A stretch of DNA of 64,000 nt from Lepus europaeus (taxonomy: Eukaryota > Chordata > Mammalia > Lagomorpha > Leporidae), in contig NC_084843.1 of assembly GCF_033115175.1 (NCBI RefSeq), forward strand, positions 59,126,474 through 59,190,473. The letters are read 5' to 3'. The stretch's first letter is position 1. Each line of letters begins with the position of its first letter. Under the pieces are notes generated by a model. That model was not told the origin of the DNA. It saw only the letters and a program-made list of their open reading frames with translations, and ran no database searches. Positions 45,916-55,162 of the stretch are shown piece by piece. The position numbers and the translations under genes were made by a program.

Positions 45916-46200
45916 TCTGCCTGTGGGTTTTGCTCTGACCAGAAGCTCAGGAATTGGCATAGACGGGCTGATGGATCGGTGACCCGGACCATGACAATGG
46001 TCAGGCAATAGGCTTCCTTTCAGCCGTAGGGGCAGCTCTAGCGGGGGCCAGAACCCCTGCTTGGTGTCTGTGGTCCACGCGTCCTCTCTGCAGTTATTAT
46101 GGTGGCCATGATGCCCCACACACTCACCCTCGCCGAGGCACAGGGCCTGCATCGCAACCTCCAACCCCCACGGCGACTCTAGGGGATGGGGATTCTTCTC
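45916..46200. other. Unique non-coding stretch
   Basis: No recognisable gene or repeat. Confidence 0.4.
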
Positions 46201-46290
46201 CCCACAGTCCACGTTTAAAAGCAGGTGCGGAGAGGCTACCTAACTTCCCTAAGGTCACCCAAGTAATGGACAGTGAGCCATTACCTGAAA
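46201..46290 (-). mobile_element. MIR relic
   Basis: AGCAGGTGCGGAGAGGCTACC and TAACTTCCCTAAGGTCACCCAAGTAATG match the antisense MIR core. Confidence 0.5.
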
Positions 46291-46579
46291 TTACTCGGAG
46301 CAACCTCCAAGTGGAGAGAAATGAGTCCCAGCGATGGCCAGGCTTGACCTAGAAGCAAGGCCAGGGGGAGACTTCACTTGGGACCAGAGGGTGTGAGCGG
46401 TGTTGGGCCTCGGCCGCTCCTGGAAGGCATTGCTGAGAGAGAGCCGGTCGGGGAAGGGCCCAGGCACGCGGGCCAGGCCTCTGCTGACTGCCACAATCCC
46501 CAGGGTCACTTTCAGCAGCAGATGACCCTGAAGACAAGGCCACAGGCCCACCCCACCAGGCTTCCCTTCCTCACCTCCC
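46291..46579. other. Unique non-coding stretch
   Basis: No recognisable gene or repeat. Confidence 0.35.
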
Positions 46580-46950
46580 GTGTGCATGGCCGTGGGAAGG
46601 TCCATCTCACATGGTTCTGAGCGCAGTTGTCTGACTTGTCTTCGCCAATGGGTGTTAGCAGGTGTCACTCAGCAGAGGCACGATAAAAACTCCTGGAACC
46701 CTCCCCGTTGGTAGCCAGCCCCATGCTGTAGAGAAGCTCAGGAGCTACTCCAGGGTGTTGCGAGGACAGCGAGGTGGCCCCGGGAAGATGAGAAGCCATG
46801 CAGCTGCAGCCCAGCCCCCCAGCACAGCCACACGAGTGACAGAGCACAAGAACCACTCAGTGCAGTCCTGTCAATTCACAGAAGCATAAGTAGCAAACGA
46901 TTTTTAAGCCACCGAAGTTTAGCAACTATAGATAACTGAAATACTGTCCC
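46580..46950 (+). mobile_element. MLT1-like (MaLR) LTR
   Basis: Ends with the characteristic MLT1 3' sequence: TTTTTAAGCCACCGAAGTTTAG then CAACTATAGATAACTGAAATAC. The upstream part is diverged, so the left edge is approximate. Confidence 0.7.
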
Positions 46951-47053
46951 GTGTCGTGCCTAGGCGTGGCTGGTGTCCTGACCTTTCACAAGCACATATG
47001 TGTTCTTGTATGTGCATCTAGACCACGTGGTACATTCTGGTTCATGTTTGCAT

Positions 47054-47058
<5 letters not shown>

Positions 47059-47102
<44 letters not shown>
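47059..47102 (+). repeat. (TC)n(AC)n compound microsatellite
   Basis: About 13 TC units directly followed by about 9 AC units. Confidence 0.96.
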
Positions 47103-47254
47103 GTGGCCCCTGGGGCAGCCCTGGTCCTCACAGTATTTGCACTTCCTAGACATGCCTGCTTAAATATGCACCATCTCCTGTGTCTCAAAACACCAGAGCA
47201 GACAGACAAACACAAGCAGTGAGAGTCTAAACAGACGGCAGCTTGAGGTTACAT

Positions 47255-48238
47255 ACACAACACACACACACAAAGGCAGACACACACAGACACACACAGA
47301 AACACACAGAGGCATACACACGGGGACACACACAGGCACATACATAGTCATACACAGTGACACACACAGGCACACACATAGACACACACACAGAGACACA
47401 CAGAAACACAGAGCCACATACACGGGGACACACAGTGACACACACAGGCACACATACACAGGGGCACACACAGTCTCTCACACACAGGCACACACAGACA
47501 CACAAGTACACACAGGCACACACAAGTACACACAGACACACACAGGCACACACAGTCTCACACACAGGCATACACATAGTTACATACACACACACACAAG
47601 TATCCACAGGCACACACAGGCACAGACACAGTCACACACACAAATACACAAAGGCACACACAGGCACACACAGGCATACCCATAGTTACACACACAGACA
47701 CACACACACAAGTACCCACAGACACACAGGCACACACCCAGGCACACACATAGGCACACCCAAGCACACACACAAATACACACAGGCACACACAGGCATA
47801 CACATAGTTACACAGACACACACACAAGTACCCACAGGCACACACACAAGTACACACAGACACAGATACACACTAGTACACACAGGCACACACACAGGCA
47901 CACACAGGCATATACATAGTTACATACACAGACACACACACACAAGTACCCACAGGCACACACACAGGTACACACACAAGTACACACAGACACACACATA
48001 GGCACACACAAGTACCCACAGGCATGCACGGGCACACACATAGGCACACACAGTCTCACACACAGGCATACACATAGTTACACACACAGACACACACACA
48101 AGTATCCACAGGCACACACACAAGTACACACAGGCACACACACACACACACACATAGGCACACAGACACACACTAGTACACACAGGCACACACACAAGTA
48201 CACACAGACACACACACACAGGCACACACAGGCACACA
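47255..48238 (+). repeat. CA-rich tandem array with higher-order structure (~1 kb)
   Basis: Almost the whole kilobase is built from short modules: CACACAGG, CACACAAGTACCCACAGG, CACAGTCTCACACACAGG and GGCATACACATAGTTACACAC. The ATAGTTAC module recurs at about 47577, 47684, 47806, 47917 and 48076, so a larger unit of roughly 105-160 bp is itself repeated. The alternating purine-pyrimidine CA tracts favour Z-DNA. Every frame is open over long distances because the modules lack stops (Thr/His-rich on +, Cys/Val-rich on -); these are not genes. Confidence 0.96.
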
Positions 48239-48925
48239 ATCACTTACGGCCGGAAACCGAAGCACTCACACTCCTCCGAGCCCCTCGGCCTCCTGCAGGG
48301 GCCTCAGGCACTTTCCTCCGAGCCTCCGCACTTGGCTCCGCTCTCACTTTAATTAGAGAGTTTGTCTTGGCCCCAGTTAATAAGGCTCCTGGGGCCTCCT
48401 GAGCAGCCAGGCCGCCCCTGCACATCTGCGGCACCTGCCCCTTCACCCCAGCCCTGCTCTGCAGGGTCACAGCCAGGGCACGGATCCGCGTGGCCGCGTG
48501 GGAAGGAAGCGGGGGCTCAGGACGAGGGGTGTACAAATGTCTGCTCTGCAGTGCCCCCCAGGGGCCCGCGAAGCCCGAGGCACTCTCCCCAGTGACCCTG
48601 AATGCTCCCACGTCCCCACCCCAGGGCAGCACTGATTGTCCGGCTTTGCAAAGCACACGGAGGGCTTGCCTCGTTCCCTTGGCCCTGCTCAGGGCAGGCC
48701 TCAGCTCCTGCCCTCTGGGCTTCACACCTGGTACAGATCCATAGCTCCCAACAGCAGCCCAGGGCACAGCACTTCTGATGGTCCCTCTGGCCTCGGGACA
48801 AGTGCAAGTCCCCTGCCACGCCTGGCAGCGTGAGGCCTCACCAGTGCCCCTTTGCTGCCGTGGTCAGCCTGTGCTCCCAAGTGCCCATGTTTTCTCGCCT
48901 CCAGCCGTTGCACAGGCAGCTGGCT
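48239..48925. other. Unique non-coding stretch
   Basis: Contains a short AT-rich core (ACTTTAATTAGAGAGTTTG near 48350) in GC-rich sequence. No gene was recognised. Confidence 0.4.
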
Positions 48926-49135
48926 CTGTCCGACACACACTCCTGCAAGCATTGCCCCGCTATGCCACTTGCATTCGGACCCCAGGCCCCAGCCTGCAAC
49001 CCCCAAGCACCCACCAATTCCTGCCTTGCCGTACTCCAGAATGCCGGCCTCCACGCCTGCCTGTCTTGTTTCCAACACCGGCTCTGAGCCCAGATCCAGA
49101 AAATTCTCCCCAAATACGTGTTGAATAAGCGAATG
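48926..49135 (+). mobile_element. L2-like relic
   Basis: ACACTCCTGCAAGCATTGCCC and AAATACGTGTTGAATAAGCGAATG resemble the end of an old LINE. Confidence 0.35.
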
Positions 49136-50518
49136 CCGGCCCCTGTTCCTCTAGCGGAGCTAGACTCCACCCAGCCTCTCACCTTGGCTCACTCCTCCCT
49201 TCGCACCCCCTTCCCCAGGGCTTCTACAGTGTGCTCAGTGCCAAGGACACAGAGACGCCCACAGTCATCCTGCTCCCTGGGGAGGGAGATATGGGCTCAA
49301 GGCAGGACACGGCTTGGGCTATGGAGACAGGAATTGGGTGACCTCTCACCAGTGGTGGCTTGCTTGGTGGCTTCTGCCTTGCTGCTGGCCACATACAGGT
49401 GTCAGAAGCAGAGCAGGGATCATATGGCCTGGGAGAACGTGTGTGTGTGTATGTGTGTGTGTGTGTGTGGGGGGGGGTTCTGGCAGATCCAAGCCTCCTC
49501 GGGTGAGGTTTGCTGGTTGTGGCTGCTACGTGGGAGCGGTGCGCTGGCCAAAGAGCTAGGCTTGGAGCAGGCACAGGAGCGGAGCAATCACAAAGGAGGA
49601 ATCGACCTGAGAGAAAGCAGGAGGTGCAATCTAGAGGACCCGTCCCCGGGGCGGGGAGAAGGCGAGCATCCAGCCAGAGCTGCAGGGAGAGGCCGAGGCC
49701 TGGCAGCAAGGCAGCGAATGGCAGGAAGAGACCAGAAGCTGAGTGGGAGGTGGGGAGGGGCTCCGGGGGCTGCCAGGCAGCGGTGGGAGGGTTCAGGGAT
49801 GCGTGGGAGAAGCGTGCGGGGAGAGTTGGAAACCGGAGCCAGAACATGCAGTGTGGTGTTCTGTCCTGTCCCCCAGGGGGCTTCGAGGGGGCAAGATGGG
49901 AACCTGGGCTGTACCCTCGCCCCAACAAGCACAGCGAGATCCTGGCTCAGCACGGTGGGATGAGGCCCTGTGTATGGCCTCCTCTGCATGCAAGAAAAGA
50001 AACCGGTTCTAACTAGCTTGAGCCAGAATGACTCCTGGAATTGGGAAGTCCACTGGTGGCGCTCCCAGCCCACTGGAATCAAAGGGCTTAAATGATGGAC
50101 GGCTCCAGGAATCAGTCTCTCTCCACTCCTGTTTGCCGGCTTCATCCTCAGGCTCCATATGTATTTACCCACAGTGGAGAGATGTCCCCTGCGGCTCCTG
50201 CTGATGTCCCTCTAGGAAGCCCTTCCCAAAGAAGCAGCCATCCCCTCCCAGTCAGATATCCCCGCCTGGGCTCCGCCTACTGCCCACCTCTCACCCAATC
50301 ACGGCAGCCGGCAGAAACCACTCTTGGGCCCCAGGGCCGGGTGTGGGGTTAACACGGCCAGACACACCTTCTCTCAGGGAGAAGGAGGAACTGGTCCAGA
50401 GCAGATAAAACAATAGATGACCTCCCTGTTGTGCCTCCAGGAGTCTGATGTCGGCCAGGTCTACAGAGTGGGCAGAAGGCCTGGCGGAGGCCCGTGACTG
50501 TCTCAAGGAGGTCTGGCC
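49136..50518. other. Unique stretch with a (GT)n run
   Basis: A GT microsatellite runs 49439-49468 and ends in G9. The 281-codon + frame at 49118-49963 passes straight through this repeat and is not protein-like. Confidence 0.45.
49439..49468 (+). repeat. (GT)n microsatellite
   Basis: About 14 GT units with one TA interruption, followed by a G run. Confidence 0.95.
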
Positions 50519-50817
50519 ATTTTAAAGTCAGAGTTAGAGAGAGAGAGAGAGAGAGAGCACACTCCATCTGCTGGGTCACTCCCCAGATGGTGGCAACAGC
50601 CAGGGCTGGGCCAGGCTGAAGCCAGGAGCCAGGAGCTGCTTCTTGGTCTCCCATGTGGATGCCGGGGCCCAAGGACTTGGGCCATCTTCTACTGCTTTCC
50701 CAGGCCATAGCAGGGAGCTGGATTGGAAGTGGAGCAGCCAGGACTCCAACTGGCCCTCATATCAGATGCTGGTGTTGTAGGCAGCAGTTTTACCTGCTAT
50801 GCCACAGCACCAGCACC
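50519..50817 (-). mobile_element. C-repeat SINE
   Basis: Antisense copy: TTTTAAAGTCAGAGTTAGAG, a GA run, CTTGGTCTCCCATGTGGATG, GCCATAGCAGGGAGCTGG, and head CAGCACCAGCACC. Confidence 0.92.
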
Positions 50818-51219
50818 AAGAATTGGAGCTTGATCTGTGGTCGTGGAAACATTCCTGGAGAAAGATGGGTCTTCCGGGTGCTGGTGTGGAAAGACAGTGC
50901 CACGTGTACCCAGTCTGCACCATTCTTCAAGATCTCTGGGGAAGGGTGCTTGGTGCTGCGGTTAAGAACCTGCTTGGATGCCTGTGTCCCACACTGCAGT
51001 GCCTGTGTCCCACACTCAGGACTCTCAGGTGCTGCAAGGCCAGCTTTCTCAAGGGAGCCCGGCCTCTCTTCCCCTCACGCAGCTTTCACAGCAGGGTCCC
51101 CTGCCTCCCGAGGCCTTCGCCATCCCCGCCCCGGGACCTGCTCTGTGTCCTGCCAGCTTTCTTGCCTGCTTTCCAGTCCTCCATGGAGCCTCTTGCTCCT
51201 CTCCCTATGTCAAAAGTAA
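50818..51219. other. Unique stretch with a SINE head scrap
   Basis: 50945-51000 (GTGCTTGGTGCTGCGGTTAAG) resembles the head of an old SINE, followed by a short duplicated segment (TGCCTGTGTCCCACACT twice, 50980-51015). No gene was recognised. Confidence 0.4.
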
Positions 51220-51537
51220 CATTAACATTGTGGCACAGCGGGTTTAGCCACCTCCTGCGACATGGCATCTCACATGAGCACGGGTTCAAGTCCTGGCTGC
51301 TGCTCTGCTTCTGCTCCAGCTCCCTGCTCCCGGCTTGGGAAAGCAGAGGAGAATGGTCCGATGCTCGGGCCCCTGCTCCCCCCATGAGAGGCCCAGAAGA
51401 AGCTCCTGGCTCCTGGCTTCACCTGGCCCAGCATCCATTTGGGGAGTGAACCAGTGGATGGAGGATCTCTCTCTCTCTCTCTCTCTCTCCTCTTATACTC
51501 TCTTTTGAATAAAAATAAATAAATATTAAAAAAACAG
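51220..51537 (+). mobile_element. C-repeat SINE
   Basis: Sense copy: ATTGTGGCACAGCGGGTTTAGC, CACATGAGCACGGGTTCAAG, GCCCAGAAGAAGCTCCTGGC, a (CT)n run (51466-51488), tail AATAAATAAATATTAAAAAA. Confidence 0.92.
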
Positions 51538-51545
51538 TGACGATG

Positions 51546-51677
51546 GGGCTGGCACTGGGTTGTTGTGGCCATTTGGGGAGCAAACCAGCAGATGGAGTTT
51601 CTCTCTCTCTCCCTCCCTTTCTCTCTCTCTGCAACTCTGCCTTTCAAGTAAATAAATAAATAAATAAATCTTTAAAA
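51546..51677 (+). mobile_element. C-repeat SINE with an internal deletion
   Basis: The first 16 bases of the head (GGGGCTGGCACTGGGT) are joined directly to the 3' third (TTGTGGCCATTTGGGGAGC...), removing roughly 200 bp. Tail is AAATAAATAAATAAATAAATC. Confidence 0.85.
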
Positions 51678-51952
51678 AACAAAGTCAAATTCTTTGGATT
51701 ACCACCGAAGCCCCTCTATCCAAGAATTTCTACTTCTGGGCTGTTCCTGGGCCACCCCACAAAGCGCGTTGTTGTGACATTTACAGAGATTTACAATTTC
51801 TCACCGCCTGCCTTTTGTGGCAGCTGGATGTGAACTCCCCTTACCCTCCCTAGGGGACTTTGAGATCCTAGAAGGCAGGGTCTTTTCCCTTCCCCATCCC
51901 CAGATCCTGGACCCCAACTCTGAAGAAAGAAAGGTTCAGGACAGGTGAACCA
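51678..51952. other. Unique non-coding stretch
   Basis: No recognisable gene or repeat. Confidence 0.4.
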
Positions 51953-52254
51953 GGGGGCCGGCGTTGTGCAGCAGTGTGTTAAGCTGCTGCCTGCAAGCTG
52001 GCATCCCATATCTGAGCACCGGTTCAAGTCCCGGCTGCTCCACTTCCGATCTAGCTCTCTGCTATGGCCTGGGAAAGCAGTGGTGGATGGCCCAAGTCCC
52101 AGGGCCCCTGCCACTCATGTGGGAGACTCGGATGGAGTTCCAGGCTCCTGGCCTCGATACAGCCATTTGGGGAGTGACCCAGAGGATGGAAGATTTTCTC
52201 TGTGTCTCTTCTTTCGGTCACTCTGCCTTTCAAATAAATAAAAATAAAATCTTA
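51953..52254 (+). mobile_element. C-repeat SINE
   Basis: Sense copy: GGGGGCCGGCGTTGTGCAGC, CTGGCATCCCATATCTGAGC, GGATGGCCCAAGTCCC, tail CAAATAAATAAAAATAAAATC. Confidence 0.93.
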
Positions 52255-52384
52255 AGAAGACAAGACAATCATCGGGCAGCAGTGATCTGAGAGAGAGCCT
52301 CTGTGCTTGCAGGGCAGGTCAGTGCAGGGAGAAGGGGGCATCTGGAAGAAGACCCTCAGAGGCCAGTGAGGCAGGGGGTGCCTT

Positions 52385-52880
52385 CTGTTGAGTGCTTACT
52401 GTGTGCCAGGCACTGTGTTACCTGCTTCACTCGTCTGACCCCATGAAGTCCTCACTGACAGCTGGGGGCATTTATTATAAACCCATTTTGTAGGGCTGGC
52501 GCTGTGGTGCAGTGGGTTAAAGCCCTGGCCTGCAGCGCTGGCATCCCATATGGGCGCTGGTTCTGGTCCTGGCTGCTTCTCTTCTGATCCAGCTCTCTGC
52601 TACAGCCTGGGAAAACAGTAGAGGATGGCCCAAGTCCTTGGGCCCCTGCACCCGCATGGGAGACTCGGAAGAGGCTCCTGGCTCCTGGCTTCGGATTGGC
52701 ACAGCTCCAACCGTTGTGGCTGTCTGGGAAGTGAACCAGCGGATGGAAGACCCCTCTCTCTGTCTCTACCTCTCTCTGTAACTCTGTCTTTTAAATAAAT
52801 AAAATAAATCTTTTTTAAAAAAAACCCATTTTGTAAATAAGAATACTGAGGCTCAGAGACGCTAAGGAATCTCCAACGTA
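52385..52880 (-). mobile_element. MIR relic, split by a SINE
   Basis: Left part GAGTGCTTACTGTGTGCCAGGC to ATTTATTATAAACCC and right part AATAAGAATACTGAGGCTCAGAG form one antisense MIR once the SINE at 52493-52821 is removed. Confidence 0.8.
52493..52821 (+). mobile_element. C-repeat SINE inside a MIR
   Basis: Sense copy flanked by perfect 14-bp duplications AAACCCATTTTGTA at 52479-52492 and 52822-52835. Head GGGCTGGCGCTGTGGTGC, tail TTAAATAAATAAAATAAATC. Confidence 0.95.
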
Positions 52881-53133
52881 GGGACACGGGACCCCAGAGT
52901 CCCTGGAGACCCCTCAGCTTGGGAAGCCCGGGGTATCAGGGTGAGCTCAGGCTGGCTTCAGTGACGCTCTAATCCCAAACTCTGGGTAGAGTTTGCCCGG
53001 AAGGGGTAAAAGTCAGCCTGAAACTTAGGGAAGGAAGGAAAGGAAGTCCCCTGTTCAAGTCCTCCGTTCAGACCGGCCCGGAGGTGAGTGACAGAAACCC
53101 ACCGTGCCCGAAGCCCCAGCGCGGAAACCCTCC

Positions 53134-53150
53134 GGCGCCCCCTGGTGGTC
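53134..53150 (-). promoter_or_regulatory. Strong CTCF motif upstream of COL13A1
   Basis: The minus strand reads GACCACCAGGGGGCGCC, a full match to the CTCF core (CCACCAGGGGGCGC). It sits at the outer edge of the CpG-rich promoter. Confidence 0.55.
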
Positions 53151-53916
53151 CTCCATGCCACGGCGCGCTCTCAAGGATGCCTCGGCCGCGACGGGGACAA
53201 CCGGACCTCGGCGCGGGGAAACCGAGGCGCGCTCGCTCCCTGGCGCACCCAGGAAAAGCTCCCGGCTGCCAGCCCTTTCCATGGCACCCCTTTCTATCTG
53301 GAGTGGGTGACCGGCCCAGTCGTCGAGGGGTAGCAGATCTGCTACACCCCAGCCCCGTTACAAGCACGGTCCGCGCCGCGGGACGTGCCACACCCTATCC
53401 GATGCGCGAGGATACGGCGCGGTGTAGACTGCTCCCGGCGCGCCCCGTCACTGTGAGGCGGCTTCTCCACACCCCTGCCGCCACCACCTTCACTCCCACC
53501 CCCATTTCAAAGGCCGGCCGCGCCCCCTGCTCCCCCAAAAGCTCAGCGCCCCTGTCTCCTTCGCAGGAATGCCAGGAATCAAAGGAGATCAAGTGTTCCG
53601 GGGCGCAGATGCGGCTCAAAGAGGGGAGGGGACCCGAGAAGGGGGGCGACTGCGAAACGCCCGGGTCAGCCCTCAGCGGGCGCGAGCGCCTGTAGGAGCT
53701 CCTCGCTTGCCCAGGCAGGGCCGGCTGGTCCACGCAGCGGGAGCCGTGGGACAGGGCTCAACTCACCGCGCGCAAGAAGGGCAGCGGGCGGGACCGGCAG
53801 GCACGGGGCTGACTCGCGCCTCGAGTGCCCCGGAATCAGGCCCTCGGCTCGGCGTTTTATCTCCGGGAACCTGGTCAGGGCTCGGTCCTGGAAGAGCGAG
53901 AGGGGCGCCTGCTCTG

Positions 53917-53930
53917 CTGCCCCCTGGAGG
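53917..53930 (-). promoter_or_regulatory. Second CTCF-like motif in the promoter region
   Basis: The minus strand reads CCTCCAGGGGGCAG, the same orientation as the motif at 53134 and one mismatch from the core. Confidence 0.4.
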
Positions 53931-54230
53931 GCTCCCTTGCGCCTCGGAGACCGGGCGAGGTTGGCCGAACGAGACGGAGCCGCGGGACCCGAGCGGGACC
54001 GCCCTCCCGGGTGGGCGCGCGCGGGGGACCCAAGCCAGGGCTGAGGGGTCGGGCCGGGGGCGCCGCAGCAGCCTAGGGACACCGCGGACACCCGTCCCGC
54101 GGTCCGGCCCGTAACGCAGCCCGGGGGCCTGGAAGGCCACCTCGCGGTGCCTGGCCCGGGGCCCTCGCCGCGGATCCGGCGTAGAGGGAGCGAAGTGCGG
54201 CCCCTGCGCCGCCGCTCACCCCTTCCTGCC

Positions 54231-54238
54231 TATAAATA
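54231..54238 (+). promoter_or_regulatory. TATA box candidate
   Basis: TATAAATA in a GC-rich promoter, 625 bp before the COL13A1 start codon. One of very few AT-rich octamers in the island. Confidence 0.45.
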
Positions 54239-54494
54239 ACCCCCGGTGTCACTTCAAAGGGGGCCGGGAGCGCGGGAGAGGGGCTGCGGGGCCGCGCGCC
54301 CCGCACGCCACGCCCCCCACCCGGCCGGTTTGCATAAATAAACAAATCCGGGCGGCCGGCCCGCGGGAGCGCAGGGGCGGCGGGGGCGGGAGAGCTCGGT
54401 TTGGGAAGCGGCGCGGATTGCTCATCCGATCCGCGCGGCCGCCGCGGCTGTGTCAAGTTACAGCGGCGCCGGAATCGGCCCCGGCGCTGCCCAT

Positions 54495-54533
54495 GGGGCC
54501 CTCCGCGCGCGCCCTTGCGCCCGGGGACTGAAG
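54495..54533 (+). other. Upstream ORF of 12 codons in the COL13A1 leader
   Basis: CCCATGG starts a 12-codon frame ending in TGA, well before the main ATG and not overlapping it. It would matter for translation only if transcription starts upstream of 54495, which is not shown. Confidence 0.35.
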
Positions 54534-54817
54534 CGGGCTGACTGGCAGACGCGGGACGCCCCGTGGGACCGACGGCGCGGACCCCAGCGCGGACGGCAGA
54601 CCCCGGGACGGGCGGCCCGGCAGACGCCCCCGGCGTCCTCGCGCTCGGGACGGCCTTCCAAGTAGCTCTTTCCTCGCGCCGGCCAGCGAGCCTCGGTGGC
54701 CGCAGCCCGTGTCTTTGGGCTTCTCCAGTGCTGGTGCTGAGTTTTCCGTCTCTCTGACGGGAGCGAAGGAGAGGGACGTCAGCCAGCGACCCAAGCCCTC
54801 TCCCGCTCTCTCGCCTC

Positions 54818-54842
54818 TATTTATTCTATTTATTTATTTATT
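54818..54842 (+). promoter_or_regulatory. COL13A1: ATTTA-rich tract just before the COL13A1 start codon
   Basis: Tandem TATTTATT-type units, with four ATTTA pentamers, sit 20-45 bases before the start codon inside a GC-rich leader. In RNA this is an AU-rich, unstructured island next to the initiation site. Its function is unknown. Confidence 0.6.
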
Positions 54843-54862
54843 GGTTCTCAAGACGCCCGGCT

Positions 54863-55156
54863 ATGGTAGCGGAGCGCGCCGGCAAAGCGGCGGCCGCCGG
54901 AGCCTGCGGCCCGGGGGAGCTGGGCGCGCCCGGGACGGCGGCGCCCGCGGCAGCGCGGAGCGAGCGCTGCGCGCGGCTGCCCAGCGCGGGGTCGTGCGGA
55001 CTGCTGGCGCTGGCCCTGTGCTCGCTGGCGCTCAGCCTCCTCGCCCACTTTCGGACGACCGAGCTGCAGGCCCGGGTCCTGCGCCTGGAAGCGGAGCGTG
55101 GAGAGCAGCAAATGGAGACGGCTATTTTGGGACGAGTCAACCAACTGCTGGACGAG
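54863..55156 (+). CDS. COL13A1: COL13A1 exon 1 (type XIII collagen, N-terminal part)
   Basis: Encodes the first 98 residues of collagen alpha-1(XIII), a type II single-pass membrane collagen of cell adhesion sites and the neuromuscular junction. The start MVAER and the runs [42 protein letters not shown] and [15 protein letters not shown] match the human protein as I know it, with only scattered differences in the cytosolic part. Domains: cytosolic tail 1-45, membrane anchor about 46-63, then a juxtamembrane coiled-coil segment 67-98 that drives trimer formation. The furin site and collagenous repeats lie in later exons and are absent here. The start has G at -3 and G at +4, an adequate Kozak context. 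The exon ends exactly after GAG (55154-55156), followed by the donor GTCTGT, in phase 0. In human the next residue is Lys from exon 2. No frameshift or stop is present, so the exon looks functional. Confidence 0.97.
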
Positions 55157-55162
55157 GTCTGT
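55157..55162 (+). other. COL13A1: 5' splice site of COL13A1 intron 1
   Basis: GAG|GTCTGT: a GT donor in the position expected from the human exon boundary. The +3 to +5 bases are not the ideal AAG, so it is a moderate donor. Confidence 0.85.

Larger units (their letters stand above)
53060..54862 (+). promoter_or_regulatory. COL13A1: COL13A1 CpG-rich promoter and 5' leader
   Basis: From about 53060 the sequence becomes strongly GC- and CpG-rich and stays so to about 55500, with no interspersed repeats, as expected for a promoter CpG island. It ends in exon 1 of COL13A1. TATAAATA lies at 54231-54238 in an otherwise GC-rich setting. TTTGCATAAATAAACAAA at 54329-54346 joins an octamer-like site and a forkhead TAAACAAA site. 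Two CTCF-type motifs lie at 53134-53150 and 53917-53930. The transcription start cannot be fixed from sequence alone; if the TATAAATA box is used it would fall near 54260, giving a leader of about 600 bases. Confidence 0.75.

Noticed and set aside
47255..48238. CRISPR-like array
   Set aside because: Repeats are short CA-based modules without unique spacers, in a mammalian genome; no cas-type gene exists.
47227..48243. Many overlapping long frames (Thr/His-rich on +, Cys/Val-rich on -)
   Set aside because: They are all translations of the CA-based tandem array, open in several frames at once because the repeat modules lack stop codons.
49118..49963. 281-codon + frame
   Set aside because: It runs through an old LINE relic and a (GT)n tract, overlaps long frames on the opposite strand, and matches no known family.
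1..53000. Search for FAM241B and NEUROG3, the human upstream neighbours
   Set aside because: No characteristic segments (for example the bHLH of NEUROG3) appear in any frame.
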